From Stenopsyche tienmushanensis (lineage: Eukaryota > Arthropoda > Insecta > Trichoptera > Stenopsychidae), in the NCBI GenBank assembly GCA_008973525.1, contig WACJ01000269.1, positions 434,001-498,000 of the forward strand: DNA of 64,000 nt. The letters are read 5' to 3'. The notes under the pieces were generated by a model that was given only the letters and a program-made list of their open reading frames with translations, was not told the DNA's origin and did not search any database. Position 1 is the stretch's first letter; each line of letters begins with the position of its first letter. The position numbers were made by a program, and so were the translations under genes. Of the stretch, positions 54,976-64,000 are shown piece by piece.

Positions 54976-56528
54976 AGGGATCTAAGAAATAGCCCAAAGA
55001 ATATGTTCATCCTTTAAAATATGCGATTTTACTCGCGGCATGTAAAAGTCGTGGTTGAAATACCAACCTTCAATTGAAAGTCTAGGTCTTTTTCCGCCTT
55101 GATGTCGCGTAATAGTGAAACCGTAATAGGAAACCGCGCTTATCGAAGGTCACACACTTGAATTAGGCCTTATTTTTGATCTCGCCGATATTGATTTGTG
55201 ATATCTAAGCCATGTGTATAGATCTATTCTCAAAACAATAATGGGATCTATATAAACTTATAACGATTACTGATTTTCTTGGTAACTTGTTATCTTAATA
55301 CGGTTTGAATTTAGTTTCAGTTTATGGCTTGAATTTATATAATTATGACATAGTGAGTCAATTCACAAAAAAAAATCATATGGTTAGATTTCTCTATTTT
55401 TATCGGCAGATTGTCTTTCATCTCGATCTTTATTTGCCTCAATTTTCCAGTTCGCGTAACATGGTTTTGGTATATATGTATGTAGCTCTCGTTGGAGCAT
55501 ACGGTGCGAAACGAACTGTACCATTACCGTATCCATTACCCATTGCTCGTAATCCAGCTCGTTTGGACAAACCAACACCAAACTACTTGTTGTGATTCAT
55601 TCATTACAAACCACTTATCTTTTCAGACCCAAACGGCGCCAGCCATGTCGTGTCATTCGAAAAACTTTTCAACGACAGACCCGTCGGATGTCTTCATCAG
55701 TCTAGCTTTACTTATCGCACGGTCAATATCCACGTTCAACGACTACCGGTGTTTTCGACCCACTAATTATGGGAACTTCATAGAAAATGAGCTGACGTAT
55801 AATTACGTCATTCCGAACACGTATCGGTGCGTCCCGAAAATGTTCATCGCCAGAGGTCCAAATTACCCACGTAAAGCCCCACAGCGCGGGGTGTGTAATT
55901 GTACAATTTTTCTTTTACACGATACCCTTTTTTCATATAATTACGAAAATTAATCCTAAAAGGACGGGCATCCTGCGAGGCTTTATTGGGTCGTTAAAAA
56001 TAATACCCTCAAAGTCAACCTAACAAGTCATTCACAGAGCGCGATCAAAAAGCTTGATTCAATTTCGGTACCATAAAATGATTTCCCCCCCGTAAAGACC
56101 AGGCCCTCGCGCTTTTGAAGATTCTTTCACATGGTGTACGGCGCTAAATTGAATTTGAGTCCATGTTTTTTTAGATCTCAGAATTTGTACCGATGATTTT
56201 ATCTGATTTATCACATTGAAGACTTCGATTTGATGATATTTATTTCGAAGAAAATATGGACTGCTTGTTTGCATTTTGTGCGTGCAAGATGAACGACCAC
56301 CCGCGGGTGCGTTCGCTATCAGATCGCATTAAGTCTTAAAAAGATGAAGAATATGGTTAAGCGTTGTCTGAAAAAATACCTCAGCTGCGAGACCGCTGGG
56401 GAGTCAGCGGGAAGAACGCGTTTTCCCGCGGCCAAGGTTTATTGTCGGCTCTCTTTTTATTATGTGCTCAACGTCATGTACACGCAGAAGAGCATATAAG
56501 TTTTTGTTAATTTTGCAAAACTCCATTG
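54976..56528. other. Non-coding stretch with a GC-richer island at 55620-55900
   Basis: The island follows an acceptor-like TATCTTTTCAG (ending about 55625). One frame then stays open for about 45 codons (SHVVSFEKLFNDRPVGCLHQ) before a stop. A different frame gives a 153-codon non-ATG ORF. I recognise neither. It may be a decayed exon or conserved intronic DNA. Confidence 0.3.
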
Positions 56529-56564
56529 CCTCCATTAGCATGTACTTATACATGCTAATGGAGG
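56529..56564. repeat. Perfect 16-bp hairpin
   Basis: The arm CCTCCATTAGCATGTA (56529-56544) and its exact complement (56549-56564) are separated by the four-base loop CTTA. No TTAA or other target duplication is seen, and the stem is too short for a microRNA precursor. Its origin and function are unknown. Confidence 0.85.
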
Positions 56565-58289
56565 TTCGCGCGCAATTACATTAGGTTATATTCATATCAA
56601 TTTTAATAACGTTAATTTGCGTTGTACTAAATTGCGTCATTGTAGATAAATTACCGCATCTCATGGTTAATCCATCATTGTTAGCAAAATCTTATCAAAG
56701 TGTACACGAATAAGTCTCAAAAATTGAGGGGATAATTATGTTAGTATTTTAATTATGTCTGTGATAAAATTTTATGGCATAATTTTCTTTTAGCATTCTT
56801 GGCGATGGTGCTTCATACGCACGCAATATTCAGAGTTATAAAATATGATAGTGTTTTATTCTTTGTAAAATATCGTCGACAATGATTCTTCAGCGTCTAC
56901 AGTATAACGCTCGGGTAGACGTAATTTGTACTTGAACTTGATTTCTAACTTACTGTTGTTTATTATACGGCAGAAATTTCTCATTTATGTAATCGTGACG
57001 ACTTTCACACAGATATAAAAAGTCGTCCCGCTTGTGAAATTTTATTCGAACCACTTACATATATTTAAGTCAATTTTCAAAAGATCATTTGATTAATTGG
57101 TAATAATTTTTGGGACAAATTATTTTGTCGAAGTATGTCCGTATCTTTGTTGAAGTTATTTTTCTCGTGGCTTTATAATATTTATGGGTATTGATTCGAC
57201 CCTTGACTCTATATCAATTCCAGCTCAATGGACGTTGACAGATGAAATATTTCAACGGCGAAGTGAATATCGCTCCGAAGATCATTTTCAATTTATTATC
57301 AAAAAACAAAACGATTTGCTCCCAAGTGATATAAGCCGTCATTCATACCAATTGTCACGATGAATTATATGTAATTGATTTTATCGAGTTTGTGTGTATA
57401 TTTTGTTGATTGTATCAACACGATTGAGACATCAGATATTATCAATGAACCGCTGAAAGAAAACATGCAATAAACGATGAATTTTCCATGGGAAAATATA
57501 AGGCCATGGATCAAAAATGAATGATCAACTCATGCCACTTAAAAGCTTTGTCAATACATCGTAAATAAAACATATTATCGATTTTTTAAAATATTGATTT
57601 CCAAATTTAAATTGTTGCTACTGAGATGGACACGGGAGCGTTGCTCGATACGTTTTATGCTTTTGGTTCGCTGGATGAGGTCATGCTCGATTCAATATCA
57701 AGCACACAAACAATAGTATGCATGTGAATTGTTTCCTAAAATTAACGCATTGTTGTTGCATTATGATGATTATGAAATAAAGAATAAATAGTAAATCAAT
57801 TCTATAAAGTGAGTAATTAGAGTTTTGGTATTCAGATATAGGCCCAGATAATAAAATAGTGATTACAATATTTTCGATCGATTGTAAAATTTAAACAACC
57901 CACCCGATCAGTCTTCTTCGGACTGCTTCGTTTTATAATGACAGTTCGTAATCGGTCTGAAAGTATGTTCAGGTATGGTATTCGATCGCAAGGCGCTCAT
58001 TCATCATGTCAACGGTCCGAAAAGCGGACCGGTTGGACTTTTTGCGGCATAAATGCCCTAAATTTGTCATAAATTTTCGAGGATACCCATAAAAACCAGA
58101 TATTTATCTATCTTACTGATTTATGTTGCTATCTTAGCTAGTTTTTTTTAGTTTTAAGTTCCAAAATCTAACTAGCTTCTCTCCCGCGCTCAGAGTGCAC
58201 TCGAAGTTGAGAATGAACGCGTCCTTGCGGATATGATATTAAATTCTGATTTTGCACCTCACTATCCACTTTTGTTGAGTGGGTTGGCA
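56565..58289. other. Non-coding stretch without recognised genes
   Basis: AT-rich background, no exon or bounded repeat. Confidence 0.4.
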
Positions 58290-58897
58290 TGCTCCCGAAT
58301 AGCGGAACCAATAAACAGGTTGAACCCATGTTCCTTTTTCTCAGAAGTGTTGGACTTATTATGCTTCATTTTCTTGTGAAACATCGTCAAACACTATTGA
58401 AACATCATCATGACGCTATTTTAGTTTCATTATCAGCAAACGCGGCACCCATCTTGCGCATAGTTTTCTCATGTTCAAATTTTTAATCAATATGCAATGT
58501 ACAGCATTTTTTGAAATGCCTACCATGTCTGCTAGCTCACACATTTACAGTCGACGGTCATCCAATACCATTTTGTGGATTTTCTTCACCATTTTTGGGG
58601 TTGATCAGTGTGACCACGTCTTGGCAGCTTGTACACCCTCGTTTAATTTCTGCCACTCAAAATCTTACTGTTCTAAGCAAAGGAGCAGACTCCCCAAGAG
58701 ACCTTTCAAATAACCATTTTTTCCTTGTTTACAAATTCAATGAGAACATTCATTATTGAAGGCTGCCAAGCAAATATTAAACAACGTAGTGTATTGAAAC
58801 TTAAGCTTTATAAGTTAGACACTTTCTATCATATTTTTTTTTTTAAAAACACACCGCCATCTATACATTAGGTCGGGCATTTTTGGGACTACCTTCG
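58290..58897 (-). pseudogene. Mariner (irritans-like) remnant with right terminus
   Basis: On the minus strand the terminus is TACGAAGGTAGTCCC (58899 downward), the usual mariner type of start. Further in come KIHKMVLDDRR, then CELADMVGISKNAVHCIL and LNMRKLCARWVPRLL, the second helix-turn-helix and the linker containing the WVPRLL signature. Stops and frameshifts are present, and the catalytic DD34D domain is absent or unrecognisable beyond about 58420. The N-terminal HTH is only faintly visible. It is an inactive, deleted copy. Confidence 0.7.
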
Positions 58898-58899
58898 TA

Positions 58900-60749
58900 T
58901 ATTATTTTAAAATATACATTATAATAGTATTTTATATTGCATTTATGACATTATTATTTAAATTTATAAAAATAAATGGATTTCATCCCTTGGGAATCGA
59001 TCGCCATCAGAATCTCTGCTCGACTGAATTGAAAGCTTTTTCATTTTTCATAAATCCCAATCCTACCATTATTTGTGATCTTTTCATTTTAAAAACGTCG
59101 TGATTGTCTGTTGCATATTTTTCAACCAGGATCCTCTTCTGCGATAAGGGCCCGTATTTCATTCAATATTTTGCAAGAGAGTGCACTTGTGATTCCGCGT
59201 TTCATGACCCAGATACTCTAACTTTTGTTTTTAGCATTGTTCTGAATTTCAGGATATTTGAGTATTCAGCTTTTATGAAGATTTTGCTCCTTGAAAAGTG
59301 ATCTATGCATAAGCTGCATTTCAAAACGCAATCTCACTTGTATTGGTGCATTTATGTGATTCTACATTCAGCTTAGTTTTTGGGACTGGAGCAAATAGTC
59401 CGCATCAGCGAGTCCCATAGGGCATACAATGCTAATACCAAAATAACAACGCATCAATGATTTTGCGACCCAGTTATCGAGGATGTCTTTTTTATTTGAT
59501 ATCCTCATTTTGCGCTTTTCGAACAGAATTCAATACTTCGATAGGAATAACGCGGCCAGAGGTGAGCCGTTTCAAATTGAATAATTCCAGTACTCTGGCG
59601 TGTTTGCCATCGTAACCACGGGAGTTAATTAAATTTGTGAATTTTAGACACGACGTCGTGATAATGCGTCCTTTTCGTCATGCAGCATCTACGACTACGA
59701 ATTATACACATTATTAGCAAATCACGACTCCGAGAGAAACTCAATTGTGTCATTTACAGCCGTGCCATAGAGTGATACGCTTGATTTGGCGCTCGCCATA
59801 AATTCATCAAGCTGATGTCGTTATTGAATTTAAAATGCATAATTTACATGTGCCAGCTGTGGGAGATATTTATGGAAAGACGAATGGCGCTTTTATCTTT
59901 TGATAAGGGGATAAGTGTAATTTATAAATGCAGTGCTCGATGTAGTTGTACGCGTCGTTTCAGTCGTTTAAATCGAGTTCAATTCCATTCATTGAGATTG
60001 ATATACGATTATATCTGTAGAGCTCGTGATCCATGTGATATTCACATCAAATTGGTTTTTCTCCATGATATTTCAATTATAAATTGATGTTGGGTTAGAG
60101 GGCAACATTTCTTAACCTTTGTATCTAAGTGAAATTGCTCATGTTCTAGGGCGCCCTAACATAAAAACTTATATATATCACATATAATACGACAATGATT
60201 TCTGTACTGATCGAACCGAAGGATTTCTTCACTTTTCCAGTATTATCTTCTATTTCCTTGTATATCCTTAGATCTGATCAAATTGAATCTTCAAAAGAGA
60301 AAGCCTTTCCATTACCGAATTGGCAAGGGTGAGATTTATGACACCATTGCTGGTGTAAAAACGTTTCTGAAATGCAATTGAGCTTCAAATAGGTTTTCGT
60401 CTTACTTCTTGTGAGAAAAGAAGGGACTAGACCTAATGTATACCAGGAAAACATTTTCAGTAAAACCAACATGATTGTCTTTATTAATTTTTCATTCAAT
60501 CTTTAAAATTGCAGAGTAGTTAGCCTTGGTGAGCGGTTACAATTTTGAGGCCATGCTGCTGAAATTTATTGACAAATTGAAATGAGGTGATTTCTGTATT
60601 CGTTCATTACCAGATTACAATCAACAAAATTTTCCCCTGTCTCCTAAAATCTAGTTCTTAGGACAAGCAGTCTTAGAATATCGGATTTCTTACGTGAACG
60701 GTGAATAAGTTTATTACAAACAAAGTAATAAGTTTACATGAAAATGGAA
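58900..60749. other. Non-coding stretch without recognised genes
   Basis: AT-rich background. Frames up to 90 codons are not supported by any domain. Confidence 0.4.
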
Positions 60750-61287
60750 TTAATCTCCTTCAAAACACTGTTCTTGGCTAGAGATGCACTTATCCCAACG
60801 TTGAATCCATGACTGGAAATATTTTTGAAAGGCTTCTTTCAGAATTGCATTCAGTTCAATGTCAGGAATGGTGTCACGATTTTTCTTTTGTTCGTCAATC
60901 AAAAGTCTGGGAACAAATTTTGCACTCATTTGTTTCATTAGCAAATTATCGATTAAAATGTTTTGCACAGACCCGTAATAGATCTTAACTTCTTCAGCAA
61001 ACTCTCGAATCGCTATTCGTCTGTTTGTACGAAAAAATTGCCGCACGCCGATTTTAATATTACGTGAGCTTCTTTGGCACTTTTTTGCAACTTAAGACAA
61101 AACTTAATGCTAACGTTTTGTTCGAAATCCATGATGCGCGACAGACGCGATAAACACGATTACGTACAAACTAGACACAGTCTGTCTCAGCGGATCCAGC
61201 TATCGGATATATGACATAAAATGGATGTAGCATCATCAGTTGCGCGTCTAAGAATTCTTTTACCGTATTTTTTGAACAGACCTCGTA
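60750..61287 (-). pseudogene. Internally deleted mariner with right terminus
   Basis: On the minus strand, ATG at 61132 starts MDFEQNVSIKFCLKLQKSAK, the mariner/GVQW-type first helix-turn-helix. A frameshift near 61046 leads into RRIAIREFAEEVKIYYGSVQ and KFVPRLLIDEQKKN, the second HTH and linker. The frame then jumps straight to the C-terminal FQKYFQSWIQRWDKCISSQE followed by FEGD, so the whole catalytic DD34D core has been deleted. The terminus at 61287 reads TACGAGGTCTGTTCAAAAAA. The left terminus was not found. It is a non-autonomous derivative. Confidence 0.8.
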
Positions 61288-62656
61288 TATTTGTATTTAA
61301 ATAAATACAAAATATTAGATTTTGATCTTTAGTTCTTCAACATTTTTACTTGAAATCGATAATGGTTGGATATTGATTCACCAGACCAAGTGTTCCACCA
61401 TTGTGTCGGTCAAACGACTATAATAGCGCGTTCATTTTTGGATGCAAGTCTTATTTGCTCAAATTTAAAATTTAAAGACACTTTATTTAGCGTTTTTTTT
61501 TTCAAAAACGTTGTAGATAACATTTTCTGGACGCAGGAGACGCACAGATGCGTCTACAGATAACACTCAAATTACGCAAATATGCGCATCCCGACGAAAA
61601 AGTGTTAATGAATATCTGATTGAAAGAATATAATAATTTTTTCGCTTCGATATATTTGCCGATCGATTGTCATTTTTATGTCTATTGGCGCAATTCCAGA
61701 ATTTCAAAGTGAATAACATTTTTTATTACTTCATCGTGTAAACGCGATTGTCTTTAGGGGTTTTTTGTGCGTAGGAATCAGTGGTTTGTGTTGTTTGTTA
61801 TTCTCTTAAATTGAGTGTTAATTGCTAATATTCCAAGAGCGTAAGTTTATCCCGACCGCAGTTACACCTACTCTATGTTTACGATCATATTGTATACAAT
61901 TTTACACACAATGTTTACACTTGGAGGAAAAATGTTTTTCATCATATCTGAGTGCTTGGAGAATACGGTCGTATATTTTTTTCGATTTTATGGACGCCGA
62001 AGCTAAAATAATTTTTTGCGTATTAAGTTGTAGGGACGAATGTCGTTAACTCTGAGCATTACTAAGTAATACGAGACTCGTTCGCTATCGTCGGCAATTT
62101 GTGGAACATCTGAGATCTCTGTATTTGTCATGGTATCGGGTTCCTCAGCGTCAATTAGAAGTTCTTGCGCGAGCATACTTAGTTTTTTTTTTTTTGTGGA
62201 AAAAGTATAATGATTTTTCAATTTTATTGCATTTATTTTTTATATTTTGACGTCCTAAGTTATTATAACTGAATTTCATTCATTAACAAAGAGGGCATCG
62301 TCTCTTAAGTTTCCATACACTTACCTTTCGGGATGGTATTTTGGGATAGTAAAAGGAGTACCAGGAATGTTTTTAGTGCTCTTGTGCGAAATTTATGCTC
62401 GCCGGCATTTCTCCTTTAATCTCACTGGAAAATGACCGAATAATCACGCACATTTAATGGCACTAAATACCGACCATTGTTATTGAACGCCACGCTTCCG
62501 TACTTTGTCGACCGTGTCTATCAATCACATTAATGACCCTCTTAGATGTGTTAAGTTTGAACCGTATCTCTAATTGCAACTGACCTTTTTTATCTTATTG
62601 TTTCAGGTATGTTGGCGTACAGTACATCTTGGGAATTCGTGGTTTGGATATCTTCT
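61288..62656. other. Non-coding stretch without recognised genes
   Basis: No supported exon or bounded repeat. A 72-codon minus-strand frame at 62003-62221 has an acidic stretch but no family resemblance. Confidence 0.4.
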
Positions 62657-62660
62657 TTAA

Positions 62661-62901
62661 CAGCTTAACGACCGCATGTTTTTTTAAATTTTTTTGCCGA
62701 TTTTGGCGATTTTGCAGAAAGAAAGCAAAAAAAACTACCATTTCACTAAATTCACTATATTTCGTAAAGCACTTGAGGTATTTTATTAACCCAATAGTTT
62801 TTCAATAGAATGGAATGTAAGACGAAGGCTCATATAAGAGTCCACGGACAGCAACCAAAGTTTTTCAAAGACTCAAATACGAGTCCGCGGCCGTTAAGCT
62901 G
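62661..62901. mobile_element. TTAA-flanked MITE, 241 bp
   Basis: Perfect TTAA flanks at 62657-62660 and 62902-62905. The left end CAGCTTAACGACCGC and the right end on the minus strand CAGCTTAACGGCCGC differ at one of 15 bases. Near the right end a GAGTCC(A/G)CGG unit occurs twice (about 62838 and 62881). There is no coding capacity and no resemblance to families A or B. Confidence 0.75.
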
Positions 62902-63200
62902 TTAAGAGTAATTAAGAACAAAAATGAGAGTGAAATGAAGGCGTATGTATAGGCGGAGTGATAATTATGAAGATGAAAACGTCACTTTATAACCCACGTG
63001 TATGACCCAAAATTTGTAGGCCATTTGTGACTGGGTATTGTTTAAAAATTAAACAAAAGTGTTTTGCGAAAGCTGATGATAATTAACGTTAAGTATACAT
63101 TCGTTATTGTAGGAAAAACATATATTTAAATATTATCCGTGAGGAAATGCTTGTTTTTGAGTCAGAATCCAAGGCGATTGATATAAAATTGATGCTCTAA

Positions 63201-63268
63201 GGTCCTATCCACACCATGGTGCCGTTGACGGTTCGATCTCGCTCCGGTCTCGGTCCGATCAAATATTT
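63201..63268 (+). repeat. Repeat family J, copy 2
   Basis: Matches 17657-17724. The core GGTTCGATCTCGCTCCGG and the following TCTCGGTCCGATCAAATATT are identical in both. The first 20 bases differ at several positions. Confidence 0.5.
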
Positions 63269-63959
63269 TTACACAAAAGCAATCTGAGTATTCACACTAT
63301 CAGATAGTTCCAATTCCGTTTCTTATACGAGAATATTTGATACTTGATTCATCATATTATCGCATTGAAGCATAATTATTCTAATATTTTATACTTGATC
63401 GACATAGAATTTCGATCATATTTTATACATAAATAATCATCAAAAATATGCTATACTTTTAACTATGCCATGTATTTAATAGTTTGTAATCCATGCTTTA
63501 GCTGCAATAACGTACGACATACGTTCAATGAATTTAATAATGTTAAAAAATAATAAAGTTGACGTTCAAACGCAAATAATATAATTCATTGTGTTGATTG
63601 ATATATTATGTAACTGATTCATAATTCATATTATGTATATAATTTGCGTCAGCAAAATAAATCACCAACTTACGCTGTTGATTGTGACCTACGTCGCTTT
63701 TTGAAAATTAGAGAAAATCAAGTAAAAATTAATTAGGGGAGACAGGGAACACATTTGAAAAGATCATCTTCTTACCAATAACATTGTGTATTTAAAATAT
63801 CGATAATAAAAACATCGACATATGATTGCAACGCAATTTAGATGATAGAAAGCTTCAATAAGTCAGATATATCTTATGTAAATTAATTCCCAGAAATGGC
63901 GTTCCTAAAAGTAGAGAGTAAAAGAGCTATAGTGAAGAATTTACATTTGCATTCCTTAA
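63269..63959. other. Non-coding stretch without recognised features
   Basis: AT-rich background up to the TTAA at 63956-63959. Confidence 0.4.
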
Positions 63960-64000
63960 CCCTTTGAGTAGTGAGTAAATTTAAAATCATTATAAACTTA
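63960..64000 (+). mobile_element. MITE family A, start of a copy cut by the window end
   Basis: After TTAA the sequence reads CCCTTTGAGTAGTGAG and then the AAAATCAT(T/C)ATAAACTTA section of family A. The rest lies outside the window. Confidence 0.7.

Noticed and set aside
55305..55953. Plus-strand frames of 96 and 153 codons
   Set aside because: Both begin outside convincing start contexts and no family was recognised. A different frame follows the acceptor-like site, so none is preferred. Kept only as a low-interest island.
56529..56564. microRNA precursor
   Set aside because: The stem is only 16 bp with a 4-base loop, well short of a normal precursor of about 60 bases or more.

Overview
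This window looks like arthropod, most likely insect, chromosomal DNA. It is AT-rich and gene-poor, packed with decayed DNA transposons and short TIR elements. It has one compact CpG-rich promoter and first-exon zone, with recognisable splice signals, a polyglutamine run in the protein and upstream ORFs. No operons, ribosome binding sites, tRNA or rRNA genes or CRISPR arrays are visible. Species cannot be fixed by eye. The CpG-rich non-coding style (8.9-11.7 kb) would suit a hymenopteran, but that is only an inference.

Layout. 0-8.9 kb: interspersed repeats (two copies of a hairpin-containing repeat, a CENP-B-like transposase remnant, a TTAA-flanked MITE, a Tigger/pogo DDE pseudogene). 8.9-11.7 kb: CpG-rich promoter region, a probable 5' UTR intron (10618-11222), and an exon carrying two short uORFs and the start of a protein (ATG 11391) with polyQ and an unrecognised, well-formed motif block. 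Everything to the right is probably its very long first coding intron or intergenic DNA, since no convincing downstream exon is seen. 12.2-15.7 kb: a broken mariner, hAT ends, a TTAA-flanked MITE and a Kolobok-like fragment. 20.35-23.68 kb: a piggyBac element with an uninterrupted 606-residue transposase, the only complete protein-coding gene in the window. 24.3-24.9 kb: a chimera of two MITE families. 27.7 kb: a Tigger terminus. 28.8-29.5 kb: an unexplained two-part ORF. 30.5, 35.8 and 47.15 kb: three copies of a Tigger-like MITE, the last interrupted by a LINE tail with a 15-bp target duplication. 43.7-46 kb: a cluster of three bounded elements (family A MITE, 1.6-kb Kolobok-like element, 145-bp hAT MITE). 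51.6-64 kb: further family A copies, two mariner remnants, foldbacks, and a 241-bp TTAA MITE.

How the parts relate: at least six unrelated-looking TIR families share TTAA flanks, the target used by piggyBac and Kolobok transposases. The intact piggyBac enzyme is one candidate to have mobilised some of them, but this has not been tested. No novel cellular system was identified. The most interesting items are the unidentified first exon, the TTAA-element community with its chimeric member, and the unassigned ORF pair near 29 kb.
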